DNA of 64,000 bases from Sinomonas notoginsengisoli (GCF_021554725.1 NZ_JAIZDP010000006.1:62001-126000), one strand, 5' to 3'; shown: positions 51,081 through 59,883, numbered from the stretch's first letter. Numbers and translations are program-made. The notes: generated from the letters alone by a model not told the origin.

Positions 51081-52421
51081 TCAGAGGGAGTTGGCAGGCT
51101 CGGGCGTCTCGGCTGAGATCCGCTCAGCGGCCTCGCGCTCGCGGCGGCCCCACGTCTCGCGGGTCGCCAGGGCAGCCCACAGGCCGATCGCACCGTAGAG
51201 GCTGAACAGGAGGGCCGGGCCGAGCCAGCCGAAGCTCACGAACAGGAGGGTGGTAATGAATGGGGTGAAGCCAGAGACCATGGCCGAGATCTGGTACGCG
51301 AGCGAGGCGCCAGAGGAGCGGGTCTTGGCCTGGAACAGCTCCGGGAACCAAGCGCCCTGCGCGCCAGCGAGGGAGTTCTGGCACACGGCGTAGGCGATGA
51401 CGATCGTGGCGATGATGAACAGGAACATGCCGGTGTTGACGAGCAGGAACATGGGTACGCCGAACACGACGGCGAACGCGCAGGACCAGATGTAGACCGG
51501 GCGGCGGCCCACCTTGTCGGTCAGGGCGCCCCACTTCCACGTGGCGATGATGCCGACCGCGGCCGCGATGCACAGGGCGATGAGCGTCTGGTTCTTGTCT
51601 GCGAGCTTGGTGGAGTTGATGTAGGAGATCATGTAGGTGATAGAGACGGCGTAGCCGGCCGTCTCGGCGATGCGCAGGCCGATGCCGCGCAGGATGTTGC
51701 GCCAGTCCTCACGGACCACCTGGACGATGGGCGACTTGGCGATCTCGCCGCGTTCCTTGACGTCCTCGAACACCGGCGACTCCGGCACCTTCGAGCGGAT
51801 GACGAGGCCGACAATCACGAGCGCGAGGCTCGCAAGGAACGGGATGCGCCAGGCCCACTCGTCGCCGAGGTGGACGCTGAACAGGAACACGAGGTTGGCC
51901 AGCAGCAGGCCCACAGGGAAGCCTGCCTGGACGATGCCGGTCACGGCGCCCTTGCGCCGCCAGGGCGCGTGCTCGTAGCTCATGAGGATCGCGCCGCCCC
52001 ACTCGGCGCCGAACGCGAGGCCCTGGATGATGCGGACCGCGACGAGCAGGACCGGCGCCATGACGCCGACTGCCGCGTAGGTGGGCAGGAGGCCGATCGC
52101 GAACGTGGCGAGCCCCATGATGATGAGCGAGGCGACGAGGACAGGCTTGCGGCCGAGCCGGTCGCCGAGGTGGCCGCCCACGATGCCGCCGAGGGGGCGG
52201 GCCGCGAAGCCGACGCCGAGGGTGGCGAAGGATGCGAGCGTGCCCGTGACGGGATCCGCGCCGGGGAAGAAGGCGTGGTTGAAGTACAGGGCGGCGGCGG
52301 TGCCGAAGCCGATGAAGTCGTAGGTCTCGATGACGGCCCCGACAGCCGAGCCGACGGCGACGCGCTTGGCGTCCTTCGTGCCGTGGACCGGGCCGCGCAT
52401 GGCCAGAGCCTCGTTGCTCAT
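51081..52421 (-). CDS. MFS transporter, metabolite:H+ symporter (MHS) family
   Basis: 446 aa, 12 helices. Diagnostic are VGSAVGAVIETYDFIGFGTAAALYF at helix 1, RPLGGIVGGHLGDRLGRKPVLV after helix 2 and QGLAFGAEWGGAILMSYEHAP at helix 4-5 (shikimate, ketoglutarate and proline-betaine type carriers). First gene of the minus operon with split transketolase. Its promoter region (52422-52597) is shared with the divergent isomerase operon and contains three GntR operator copies. Likely imports the organic acid or sugar acid that the locus degrades. Confidence 0.93.
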   Translation of the reverse strand: MSNEALAMRGPVHGTKDAKRVAVGSAVGAVIETYDFIGFGTAAALYFNHAFFPGADPVTGTLASFATLGVGFAARPLGGIVGGHLGDRLGRKPVLVASLIIMGLATFAIGLLPTYAAVGVMAPVLLVAVRIIQGLAFGAEWGGAILMSYEHAPWRRKGAVTGIVQAGFPVGLLLANLVFLFSVHLGDEWAWRIPFLASLALVIVGLVIRSKVPESPVFEDVKERGEIAKSPIVQVVREDWRNILRGIGLRIAETAGYAVSITYMISYINSTKLADKNQTLIALCIAAAVGIIATWKWGALTDKVGRRPVYIWSCAFAVVFGVPMFLLVNTGMFLFIIATIVIAYAVCQNSLAGAQGAWFPELFQAKTRSSGASLAYQISAMVSGFTPFITTLLFVSFGWLGPALLFSLYGAIGLWAALATRETWGRREREAAERISAETPEPANSL

Positions 52422-52460
52422 TGCGTTCCTTCCGGAAGGTTTCTCTAGCTGCCGCCGTCA

Positions 52461-52475
52461 TGTTGACAGTCGACA
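52461..52475. promoter_or_regulatory. GntR operator copy 1 (divergent promoter)
   Basis: TGTTGACAGTCGACA, 15 of 15 matches to the inferred consensus TGTYGACWGTCRACA, a near-perfect palindrome. Confidence 0.7.
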
Positions 52476-52508
52476 TGATATGCCAGTGTGCTGCGCACCA
52501 CCTGTCAA

Positions 52509-52523
52509 TGTCAACAGTCAACT
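52509..52523. promoter_or_regulatory. GntR operator copy 2 (divergent promoter)
   Basis: TGTCAACAGTCAACT, 13 of 15 matches; forms a larger inverted repeat with copy 3. Confidence 0.6.
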
Positions 52524-52528
52524 TTAGA

Positions 52529-52543
52529 GGTTGACTGTCAACA
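52529..52543. promoter_or_regulatory. GntR operator copy 3 (divergent promoter)
   Basis: GGTTGACTGTCAACA, 14 of 15 matches, core TTGACTGTCAA is a perfect palindrome; centre 20 bp from copy 2 (two helical turns). Confidence 0.7.
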
Positions 52544-52597
52544 ACAGGAGCCTTACCGTGGTTGACATCACAACTCTTGCTCGAAGGAAGACCACTG

Positions 52598-53446
52598 ATG
52601 TTCCACGACCGGCTCGGCTGCTCGTCGATCAGCTTTCGGCACCTCCCCCTCGCGGAGGCCCTCGCCACCGTGGCAGGGCTTGGCTTCGAGGAGATCGATG
52701 TGGGTGCTCTCCCCGGCGTGTGCGACCACGTGCCGTTCGAGCTCACTGCGCACGACGCCGATCGGGTCGCCGAGGCGGTCGCGGCGGCGGGGCTACGAGT
52801 CCGCTCGGTCAACGGGGACATCGGCGACCTCAACATTGTTTTCGGCACGGCGCTCGACTCCGTGTTCACCCCTGAGCGCGCCGCGCACCTCGACCGGCTC
52901 CTCACCCTCACCCAGACGGTGGGCGCGAAGGCGCTCGTCCTGCCCTGCGGCGCGCTCAGGCCCGAGCCGATCCGCTCCCTGGACGAGGACCTCGACGCGG
53001 TGGCCGCCCAGCTCGGCGCAGCCGCAGAGCACGCGGCGGAGTACAGCGTGGAGCTGTGGACCGAGTCGCTGCGCTCCTACCGCCTGTGCGGGACCCTCGA
53101 CCGCGCCCTCGCCCTCGCCGACCGGCTCGTGGGCACCCGGGTGCGGCACGTCGTCGATCTCTCCCACCTAGTCGCCTCGGGAAGCCGGCCCGAAGACTCG
53201 ATCGCCGCGCTGACGGCGAGGGACGCGGACGGGATTGCCCACGTCCACCTCCGCGACGCGGTACCGGGGAACATCAATCTCAGCATCGGCAACGGCTCCG
53301 TGGACTTCGCCGGCGCCCTCGCCGCGCTGCGCGCCGCGGACTTCGACGGGCACTTCTCGCTCGAACTCGAAGCCCACGACCTCGCCGACGACGAGCGGCC
53401 CGCGGCAGCCGCCAAGGCCGCGAGCTTCATCACAGACCTCATCTAG
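52598..53446 (+). CDS. Sugar phosphate isomerase/epimerase-type TIM-barrel protein
   Basis: 282-aa xylose-isomerase-like TIM barrel (SISFRHLPLAEALATVAGLGFEEIDV, LNIVFGTALDS, VELWTES, HVVDLSHLVASG, IAHVHLRDAVPGNINLSIGNG, FSLELEAH). Glu, Asp and His ligands of the usual divalent-metal site are at strand ends. ATG at 52598 chosen for GAAGGAAG upstream; TTG 52562 lies within the operator region. First gene of the plus operon with an SDR. Likely isomerises or epimerises the sugar made by the SDR before transketolase cleavage. Only weakly similar to the TIM barrel at 1-918. Confidence 0.87.
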   Translation: MFHDRLGCSSISFRHLPLAEALATVAGLGFEEIDVGALPGVCDHVPFELTAHDADRVAEAVAAAGLRVRSVNGDIGDLNIVFGTALDSVFTPERAAHLDRLLTLTQTVGAKALVLPCGALRPEPIRSLDEDLDAVAAQLGAAAEHAAEYSVELWTESLRSYRLCGTLDRALALADRLVGTRVRHVVDLSHLVASGSRPEDSIAALTARDADGIAHVHLRDAVPGNINLSIGNGSVDFAGALAALRAADFDGHFSLELEAHDLADDERPAAAAKAASFITDLI

Positions 53447-53465
53447 AGAAACAGAAGGAATCACC

Positions 53466-54239
53466 ATGAGCAGCATCCAGCGCACCGCCATCCTCACCGG
53501 GGCCACGTCCGAGAAGGGCATCGGCCTCGCCACCGCCCGCCGCTACGCCCGTGAGGGCTGGGGCGTGGTCATCCTGGACCTCGACGGCGAGAAGTCCGCG
53601 AAGACCGCCCAAGACATCGCGAACGAGTTCAACGTCCCCGCGTTCGGCTACCAGATCGACGTCGCCGACGAAACCTCAGTCGACGCCGCCCAGAGCGCGG
53701 TCGCGGCCGAGGTCGCCGCGGGCCGCCTGCCCGTGGTCGGCGCACTCGCGAACATCGCCGGCATCACCTCCCCCGTGCCGTTCCTCGAGACGGACCTGGC
53801 CCTGTGGAACAACGTCATGGCCGTCAATGCCACGGGCACCTACCTCGTCACCAAGGCGTTCCTGCCCGCGATGATCGAGGCGGGCTGGGGCCGCATAGTC
53901 AACATGTCCTCCGTCTCCGCCCAGCGCGGCGGCGGCGTGTTCGGCCGCGTCCCCTACTCCTCCGCCAAGGCCGCGATCCTCGGCTTCACGAAGGCCCTCG
54001 CACGCGAGATCGCCCCGACCGGGATCACCGTCAACGCGATCACTCCCGGCGCCGTCGACACCAACATCCGTGTGGGCAGCACCGACGAGCAGGAGGCCGC
54101 GATCGCGCGTGACATACCCCTCGGCCGCACCGCGAGCACCGAGGAGATCGCCTCCGTCATCACGTGGCTCTCCTCCGACGGCGCCTCGTACCTCACCGGC
54201 ACCACCGTGGACATCAACGGCGGCAGCCACATCCACTGA
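53466..54239 (+). CDS. SDR family oxidoreductase (paralogue of 1922-2689)
   Basis: 257 aa. Extended cofactor loop TGATSEKGIGLATARRYA, Asp in VILDLD, NIAGI, Ser in NMSSVSAQRGGG, YSSAKAAILGF, terminal TTVDINGGSHIH. ATG after GAAGGAATCACC, 19 nt downstream of the isomerase stop. The rare inserted loop (TGA-x-S-x-x-GIG) and SVSAQRGGG core are shared with the SDR of the first sugar locus. Probable NAD-dependent polyol or sugar-acid dehydrogenase. Confidence 0.92.
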   Translation: MSSIQRTAILTGATSEKGIGLATARRYAREGWGVVILDLDGEKSAKTAQDIANEFNVPAFGYQIDVADETSVDAAQSAVAAEVAAGRLPVVGALANIAGITSPVPFLETDLALWNNVMAVNATGTYLVTKAFLPAMIEAGWGRIVNMSSVSAQRGGGVFGRVPYSSAKAAILGFTKALAREIAPTGITVNAITPGAVDTNIRVGSTDEQEAAIARDIPLGRTASTEEIASVITWLSSDGASYLTGTTVDINGGSHIH

Positions 54240-54390
54240 TCCGACCCGGCGCCGCCGAGGCCAGCCCCTCGGTTCAGGGTGCTCTACGGCGTGGCAGATA
54301 GGCCAACGCCCGCAGCTGCGCGCTCGGCACCGCAGTCCGTGGCTGCACAGTCCGCGCCGTCGACCGGGCTCTGCTGTTCTGTGCGACCGG

Positions 54391-54426
54391 CAACGCGGCA
54401 CCCCGGAGCGCGGGGGTGCCGCGTTG
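54391..54426. terminator. Bidirectional terminator hairpin
   Basis: Perfect 14-bp arms CAACGCGGCACCCC (54391-54404) and 54413-54426, 8-nt loop, between convergent SDR and substrate-binding protein genes. The rest of 54240-54445 shows no gene. Confidence 0.8.
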
Positions 54427-54445
54427 CGGCGTTCTGGTTCCGTGG

Positions 54446-55501
54446 CTACGGGGCCGGAACCTTGCTCACGAACTCGGTCGTGTAGGTCTTGGACAGGTCG
54501 ATGGTGCCGCTTTTGCCCTTGACGTTGCTCGAGTAGCTGTCGAGGATGCGGAGCACGTTCTTGGCGCCCTCCGCGTCCATGATGCCGTCCCTGTTGAACA
54601 TGGTCTTGGTGTCCTTGATCGACTTCTCATACAGCGCCTGGCCGCCGTTCGCGTACTCCTTGGGCATCTTCGCGGCGATCTCCGCGGGGCTGCTGCTGTT
54701 GATGAACCGCAGCGTCTGCACGAAGGCGTTCGCCAGCTTCTGGACCGTCTTCGGATTCTTCTGCACGAAATCGCACGCCATGTACACGGACGCTGCAGGG
54801 TACAGGCCGCCGAGTGACTTGCGGGTGCCCTCCTCGGTGCGCATTTCCACGAGGACCTTGCCCTTGCCGCTCTCGGTGAGCTGGGCAATGGTCGGGTCGG
54901 TGGTCATGCCGGCGTCGATGCCGTTGTTGTCGATCGCGGCCAGGAACGTCTGGCCCGCGCCGACCTTGGCCGGTGTGTAGTTCTTGACGCCGGCCTGCCC
55001 GGCCAGCGCCTGGGTCAGGAAGTCCGTCGAGGATCCCAAGGACGTGATGCCCAGGTTCTTGCCCTCGAAGTCGGCCGGGCTCTTGATCATGTCCGCCTTG
55101 GACGCCGCCACCACCTCGGCCTCACCCGGGATGTTGGCCAGCTGGACCACCGAGGTGATGCACTGGTTCTTGGCGGCGAGATCGATCGTGTGGTCGTAGA
55201 AGCCCACCACGGCCTGGGCGCTGCCGGTCAGGAGCGCGTTCTCCGCCGTGGCGCCGGACTGCTCGCCGAGGAGGTTGACCTTGACGCCCTCCTTCTCGAA
55301 GTAGCCCAGGCTCTCGGAGAGCTTGGCCGGCATGTAGATGACCTTCTCGAGGCCGCCCACGATGATGTTGATCTCCGGCTCTGCGGCGGAGTCCACCGCC
55401 GCGGCACGCGAGTCGCGGCATCCGCTGATCCCGGCGGCGAGGCCCACGGCGAGCAGCGCTGCCCCCGCCTGCGCTGCGCGGCGCTTGAAAGTGGCGTTCA
55501 T
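54446..55501 (-). CDS. ABC transporter substrate-binding lipoprotein (SsuA/TauA/THI5-like)
   Basis: 351 aa. Lipoprotein signal with lipobox AAGISGC. NMT1/THI5-like periplasmic fold: IIVGGLEKVIYMPAKLSESLGYFEKEGVKVNLL, SGATAENALLTGSAQAVVGFYDHTIDLA, GKNLGITSLGSSTDFLTQALA, AGQTFLAAIDNNGIDAGMTTDP. This group delivers sulfonates, taurine, nitrate or thiamine precursors; no sulfonate-specific enzyme gene is adjacent, so the ligand is unknown. Last gene of the ATPase-permease-SBP operon. ATG at 55501 is preceded by GGAAGGAATC. Confidence 0.92.
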   Translation of the reverse strand: MNATFKRRAAQAGAALLAVGLAAGISGCRDSRAAAVDSAAEPEINIIVGGLEKVIYMPAKLSESLGYFEKEGVKVNLLGEQSGATAENALLTGSAQAVVGFYDHTIDLAAKNQCITSVVQLANIPGEAEVVAASKADMIKSPADFEGKNLGITSLGSSTDFLTQALAGQAGVKNYTPAKVGAGQTFLAAIDNNGIDAGMTTDPTIAQLTESGKGKVLVEMRTEEGTRKSLGGLYPAASVYMACDFVQKNPKTVQKLANAFVQTLRFINSSSPAEIAAKMPKEYANGGQALYEKSIKDTKTMFNRDGIMDAEGAKNVLRILDSYSSNVKGKSGTIDLSKTYTTEFVSKVPAP

Positions 55502-55503
55502 TC

Positions 55504-56412
55504 TCAGATTCCTTCCGTGTGCCCCTGGGCCTGCGACGGGCGCCAGGTGAGGAGTTTGTTCTCTAGTGCGGTGATGAGGGATTCGGCCAGGAGCGCGACG
55601 ACGGTGACGATGATCATGCCCGCGTAGATGCCAGCCGAGTCGAACGTGCCCTGGGCGTTGGCGATGAGCATTCCCATGCCGTGCTTGGCACCGGCGTACT
55701 CGCCGACGATCGCGCCGATGAGCGCGAAGCCGAACGCCGTGTGCAGGGAGGAGAGGATCCACGTCGTGGCACTCGGCAGCACGATCGAGGTGAGGATCTT
55801 GCGCTTGCTGGCGCCGAGGATGCGGGCGTTGTCCACCACGTTGCCGTCCACCTCGCGGGCACCCGTGAACGCGTTGAAGAACACGGCGAAGAACACGAGC
55901 ACCACCACTGTGGCGACCTTCGAGGAGATCCCGAAGCCGAACCAGATAATGAACAGCGCTGCGAGGACGATGCGGGGCACGGCGTTGGCGGCCTTGATGA
56001 ACGGCGAGAACACCTGGGCCATGTACCGGCTGCGGCCTAGCAGGACGCCGAGCACGATCCCGGCCACCGTGCCGATGGCGAAGCCCATGGTGGCCTCGAG
56101 GACGGTGTAGCCGATGTTCTCCCACACCGAGCCGAACTGCGTCCCGGAGGTGAACCACTGGACGAGCCGGCCCCAGATGAGCGAGGGCTTGGAGTAGAAG
56201 AACTCGTCGATGAAGAAGGTCGCGGTGATCTCCCACGAGCCGAGCCAAATCGCGACGATGAGGGCGCGCAGCCCCCACACCCGGATCGCCGCGGCACGCT
56301 TGGCTTTCCTCGCCCCGGCCAGGAGTGAGGCCTCCTTTTCGGCGCTAAGCCAGCCGGCGTCCCTGTCGTGAGCCGTGTCCGTGGATAGGGGCAGGGTGGT
56401 CATGGTGCTCAC
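55504..56412 (-). CDS. ABC transporter permease (SsuC/TauC-like)
   Basis: 302 aa, six helices after a 45-residue cytosolic N-terminus. The EAA loop is in VDNARILGASKRKILTSIVLPSATTWI; VLEATMGFAIGTVAGIVLGVLLG and AVPRIVLAALFIIWFGFG are typical of the BPD_transp_1 family of sulfonate/nitrate importers. GTG at 56412 gives a GTGA overlap with the ATPase stop and has GAGGAG just upstream. The alternative ATG at 56403 would be too far from it. Confidence 0.92.
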   Translation of the reverse strand: MSTMTTLPLSTDTAHDRDAGWLSAEKEASLLAGARKAKRAAAIRVWGLRALIVAIWLGSWEITATFFIDEFFYSKPSLIWGRLVQWFTSGTQFGSVWENIGYTVLEATMGFAIGTVAGIVLGVLLGRSRYMAQVFSPFIKAANAVPRIVLAALFIIWFGFGISSKVATVVVLVFFAVFFNAFTGAREVDGNVVDNARILGASKRKILTSIVLPSATTWILSSLHTAFGFALIGAIVGEYAGAKHGMGMLIANAQGTFDSAGIYAGMIIVTVVALLAESLITALENKLLTWRPSQAQGHTEGI

Positions 56413-57239
56413 TTCTCTCCTCGGGACGGGACGGGGTTGCCGGCTGCGGCGCGGGCAATCTCGACCTCCTCGCGCAGGCTGTCCCACACGCGCTTGTACA
56501 GGTCCAGGAACTCGGGGGTGAGGCGCACCTCCTCGACGTTGCGCGGCCGCTCGAGGTCCACGCGGAAGTCCGCCTTGATCGTGGCGGGGCTCGCGGTCAT
56601 GACGACCACGCGGTCGGCGAGCGCGATGGCCTCCTCGAGGTCGTGGGTGACGAACACGACCGCGGCGTCGCTCTCGCCCCAGAGCCGCAGGAGCTCCTGC
56701 TGCATGAGCTGGCGCGTCTGGACGTCGAGGGCGCTGAAGGGCTCGTCCATGAGCATGATCGAGGGTTCGTTGACGAGGGTCTGGGCCAGCGCCACGCGCT
56801 TGCGCATGCCGCCCGAGAGCTGGTGCGGATAGTACGACTCGAACTTCCCGAGCCCCACCCGCTCGACCCACTCGCGGGCCTTCGCGCGGGCCTTGGACTT
56901 CGAGGCCCCCCGGTACTCGGGACCGGACGCGACGTTGTCCAGGACCGTCTTCCACGGCAGCGTCGCGTCGGCCTGGAACATGTACCCGATGCCGGAAGGG
57001 ATCCCGGTGACAAGGCCGCCCCGCACGTAGGTCTCGCCCTCCGAGGCGGGGGCCAGGCCCGAGATGAGGGACAGGGTGGTGGACTTGCCGCAGCCGGTGG
57101 GGCCGACGACGGCGACGAACTCGCCGGGCGCGATTGAGAGGGTCACGTCCCGGATGGCGGTGTGGATTCCGCCTCCGTTCTTGGGGAATCTCTTGGTGGC
57201 GGACCTCAGTTCGATGAGGGGCGGCGCGGGGGAAGCCAT
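56409..57239 (-). CDS. ABC transporter ATP-binding protein (SsuB/TauB-like)
   Basis: 276 aa. Walker A GPTGCGKSTTL; Q-loop YMFQADATLPWKTV; signature QLSGGMRKRVALAQ; Walker B SIMLMDEPFSALD; H-loop FVTHDLEEA. The ATG at 57239 follows AAAGGAGTCACC. First gene of the importer operon, divergent from the sensor kinase gene at 57441. The 200 bp between hold no recognised motif beyond the kinase -10 box. Confidence 0.93.
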   Translation of the reverse strand: MASPAPPLIELRSATKRFPKNGGGIHTAIRDVTLSIAPGEFVAVVGPTGCGKSTTLSLISGLAPASEGETYVRGGLVTGIPSGIGYMFQADATLPWKTVLDNVASGPEYRGASKSKARAKAREWVERVGLGKFESYYPHQLSGGMRKRVALAQTLVNEPSIMLMDEPFSALDVQTRQLMQQELLRLWGESDAAVVFVTHDLEEAIALADRVVVMTASPATIKADFRVDLERPRNVEEVRLTPEFLDLYKRVWDSLREEVEIARAAAGNPVPSRGEK

Positions 57240-57427
57240 GGTGACTCCTTTGTCTGCTGGGCTCTTGGCCAGGGGCTGTGTGGCGAGGGCCACGTGGTCT
57301 GCGCCACAGACGCTACGGAGCGGCCTGAGGCCCTGTCTCGCTTTGCCGCATTGCCACCGATGAGCTCGTTCTTCCCCTTGTGCGCATTCTGCTCAACGCC
57401 GCGTTGGCGCACCGGCCGTGCCACCCC

Positions 57428-57433
57428 TACTGT
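57428..57433 (+). promoter_or_regulatory. -10 box (TACTGT) for the sensor kinase gene
   Basis: TACTGT followed by 7 nt and the in-frame GTG at 57441. Confidence 0.5.
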
Positions 57434-57440
57434 GAGGCGT

Positions 57441-59192
57441 GTGCACGCAATGGACACCGTGGTGCCGGTGCCCGGCGACCGCCGGGCTCCCACTAGGAGG
57501 GGGCTGCCCTTCTCGACCCGCATGATGGCCCTCCAGCTGGGGGTCGTCGTGATCGTCGTGGTGCTCACTGCGGGCATCTACGGGTGGCTGTCCTACCAGC
57601 GGCTCGTTGCCGAGATCGGGTCTAAGGCCCTCGCTGTCGCCCAGAGCGTCGCAGTGGAGGAGACCGTGCAGAAGACCCTCACCGACGCCGCTGACGGCGG
57701 GAGCACGCCGTCGAACGCCGCCCTCCGCGACGGCGCAGTGCAGCGGATCGCCGAGGCGCTGCGGGACCGCACCGACTCCCTGTTCGTGGTCATCACCGAC
57801 CAGCGCGGCAAGCGGTGGTCCCATCCCGACCCGGCGCGGCTCGGCGAGACCGTCTCCACGAGCCCCGAGGAGGCGCTCGCGGGGAGGGAGAGCACCTCGC
57901 TCGCGACCGGAACGCTGGGCCCCTCGGTGCGGGCCAAGGTGCCCGTCTGGTCTCCGGACGGGCGCACCGTGGTGGGAGAGGTGAGCGTCGGATTCTCCAC
58001 CGACGACGTCGCCCAGGCCCTCAACGGTGCGATTGCACCGATCCTGGCGGTGGCCGCGCTCGCCGTCGTGATCGGCGCGACGGGGACAGCGCTGCTGAGC
58101 CGCCGCCTGCGCGCCGACACCTTGGGGCTAGAGCCCGCCGAGGTGGGCGAGCTCGTCCAGGACCAGGCCGTGGTGCTGTACGGGGTCAGTGAGGGGGTCA
58201 TCGGGGTCGACGAGGATGGGCGAGTCACCCTGTGCAACGATCGGGCCCGGCGCCTCCTCGGGCTGAGCGATCCGGCCGGGCGCACCTTGGCCGAGCTGGG
58301 GCTGCCTCCCCGCGTGCTGGCTCTCCTGGAAGCGCACGACGGCGACGCCCTCCCAGGTGTGCAGGTGGTCGTCGGGGGTTCGGTCCTCATCGTGACGGCC
58401 AAGCGCGTCACTCGTGGCCAGCGCAAGCTCGGGTGGGTGGTGGTGGTGCGAGACCGCACCGATGTCGAGGCCCTCAGCCGGCAACTCGATGCCGTGGGGG
58501 CCCTCTCCACCGCCCTGCGCGCCCAGCGGCACGAGTTCGCGAACCGGTTGCACGCCATCTCGGGATACCTACGGATCGGCCAGCACGACGAGGCCACCCG
58601 CTACCTCGAGGAGGCGCTCGGGTCCGGGCCCCTCAAGTACCCCGTGGACTTCGCCGGCAGGCTCGACGACCCGTTCCTGCAGGCCTTCCTCGGGGCCAAG
58701 GCCATGCGCTCAGCGGAGATGGGGGTCCCACTGCGGCTCGGTGCCGCAACGCTTCTCGAAGGCCGGGTCTCCGACCCGCAGAACGTCACCACGGTGCTGG
58801 GAAACCTCGTGGACAACGCGGTCGCTGCCGCAGTCCGCGGGGCCCGCGCCGACGGCGCCGACGGGGCCGCCGGGGCCGCCGCGTGGGCCGAGGTCGAGGT
58901 CCTCAGCGACGGCCCCACCCTGTACGTGACGGTCTCGGATTCGGGCGACGGGCTCGGGGACGCCGACCAGGAGGAGGTCTTCGCCGAGGGGTACTCGACG
59001 GGTCCCACGGGGCGTGCCGGGCGGATCGGGCAGGGCGAAGGGTTCGGGCTGGCTCTGTCCCGCCAGATCGCGCGCAGCCTCGACGGCGACGTCTGGGTCC
59101 TCTCCCCCGGAACGGCAGGCGGCCCGGGCGCGGTCTTCTGCGCGCGCCTGCCCGGCGTGCTGGACCTCAGTGGCGAGGAGGTCATGGCATGA
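57441..59192 (+). CDS. CitA/DcuS-type sensor histidine kinase
   Basis: 583 aa. Helix 1 (MALQLGVVVIVVVLTAGIYGWL), an extracytoplasmic PDC/Cache sensor (about 55-190, LFVVITDQRGKRWSHPDPARLGE is the sCache core), helix 2 (PILAVAALAVVIGATGTALL), a PAS domain (YGVSEGVIGVDEDGRVTLCN) and a SpoOB-type kinase core with H364 in LRAQRHEFANRLHAISGYL. The HATPase has TVLGNLVDNAVAA, SDSGDGL and GEGFGLALSRQIA. Such kinases sense C4-dicarboxylates or citrate. GTG 57441 fits a leaderless transcript; ATG 57450 is the alternative. ATGA overlap with the response regulator gene. Confidence 0.93.
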   Translation: MHAMDTVVPVPGDRRAPTRRGLPFSTRMMALQLGVVVIVVVLTAGIYGWLSYQRLVAEIGSKALAVAQSVAVEETVQKTLTDAADGGSTPSNAALRDGAVQRIAEALRDRTDSLFVVITDQRGKRWSHPDPARLGETVSTSPEEALAGRESTSLATGTLGPSVRAKVPVWSPDGRTVVGEVSVGFSTDDVAQALNGAIAPILAVAALAVVIGATGTALLSRRLRADTLGLEPAEVGELVQDQAVVLYGVSEGVIGVDEDGRVTLCNDRARRLLGLSDPAGRTLAELGLPPRVLALLEAHDGDALPGVQVVVGGSVLIVTAKRVTRGQRKLGWVVVVRDRTDVEALSRQLDAVGALSTALRAQRHEFANRLHAISGYLRIGQHDEATRYLEEALGSGPLKYPVDFAGRLDDPFLQAFLGAKAMRSAEMGVPLRLGAATLLEGRVSDPQNVTTVLGNLVDNAVAAAVRGARADGADGAAGAAAWAEVEVLSDGPTLYVTVSDSGDGLGDADQEEVFAEGYSTGPTGRAGRIGQGEGFGLALSRQIARSLDGDVWVLSPGTAGGPGAVFCARLPGVLDLSGEEVMA

Positions 59193-59851
59193 GCAGCAGC
59201 CTGCGGGTCCTCATCGTCGACGACGACTTCCGGGTCGCCCGGCTCCACGCCGAATATGTCAGTGCCGCGCCTGGCTTCACCGCACTGGCTCCTGTGGGCA
59301 CTGCCGCGGCCGCCCTCGAGGCCGTCCGGGCGTTCTCCCCCGATCTGGCGCTCGTGGACGTGTTCCTCCCGGACGCGAGCGGGATCGACATCCTTCCCGA
59401 TCTCGGCGTCGACACGTTCGTGCTCAGCGCCGCCACCGACGCCTCGGCGATTGCCCGGGCTTTCCGCCGCGGGGCGCCCGGCTACCTCGTGAAGCCGTTC
59501 GCCGAGAAGCAGCTGGCCGACCGGCTGCGCGGGTACTCGCGCTACCGGCGGCTCATGACCTCTTCTCCGGACCTCACCCAGGACACCCTCGACCGCGCGC
59601 GGCGGCACCTCCTGCCCGCGACCGTGCAGCTCACCAAGTCACGGACCGTGACGGAGGGCGCCGTCCTGGACGCGCTCACGGCTGCGCCGACGCCCCTGAC
59701 CGCGGTCGACGTCGCCGCCGCAGTCGGGATCTCCCGTGCCACCGCCCAACGGCACCTGTCCTCCCTCGTGGAGGAGGGCGCGGTGGAAATGGGTCTCCGG
59801 TACGGCACCACAGGCCGTCCCGAGCACCGCTACAGTCCGCGTCGCGACTGA
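59189..59851 (+). CDS. CitB/DcuR-type response regulator
   Basis: 220 aa. Receiver domain with acidic pocket IVDDDFRVARLH, phospho-acceptor D57 in LALVDVFLPD, Thr/Ser in FVLSAATDA and Lys in YLVKPF. The C-terminal HTH of CitB type has APTPLTAVDVAAAVGISRATAQRHLSSLVEEGAVE. Coupled to the kinase (ATGA overlap). Probable targets are the divergent ABC importer or a carboxylate transporter elsewhere; no binding site could be identified. Confidence 0.93.
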   Translation: MSSSLRVLIVDDDFRVARLHAEYVSAAPGFTALAPVGTAAAALEAVRAFSPDLALVDVFLPDASGIDILPDLGVDTFVLSAATDASAIARAFRRGAPGYLVKPFAEKQLADRLRGYSRYRRLMTSSPDLTQDTLDRARRHLLPATVQLTKSRTVTEGAVLDALTAAPTPLTAVDVAAAVGISRATAQRHLSSLVEEGAVEMGLRYGTTGRPEHRYSPRRD

Positions 59852-59883
59852 GTCGAGCACGCGCCGTCGTACGCCCGTGAGGG

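Noticed and set aside
54446-56278. 610-codon reading of the substrate-binding protein
   Set aside because: The first 260 codons are an out-of-frame copy of the permease gene; the lipoprotein signal shows the real start at 55501.
54446-57239. Sulfonate (ssu) operon assigned to alkanesulfonates
   Set aside because: No SsuD/TauD-type desulfonating enzyme is adjacent; the substrate-binding family also serves nitrate, taurine and pyrimidine precursors.
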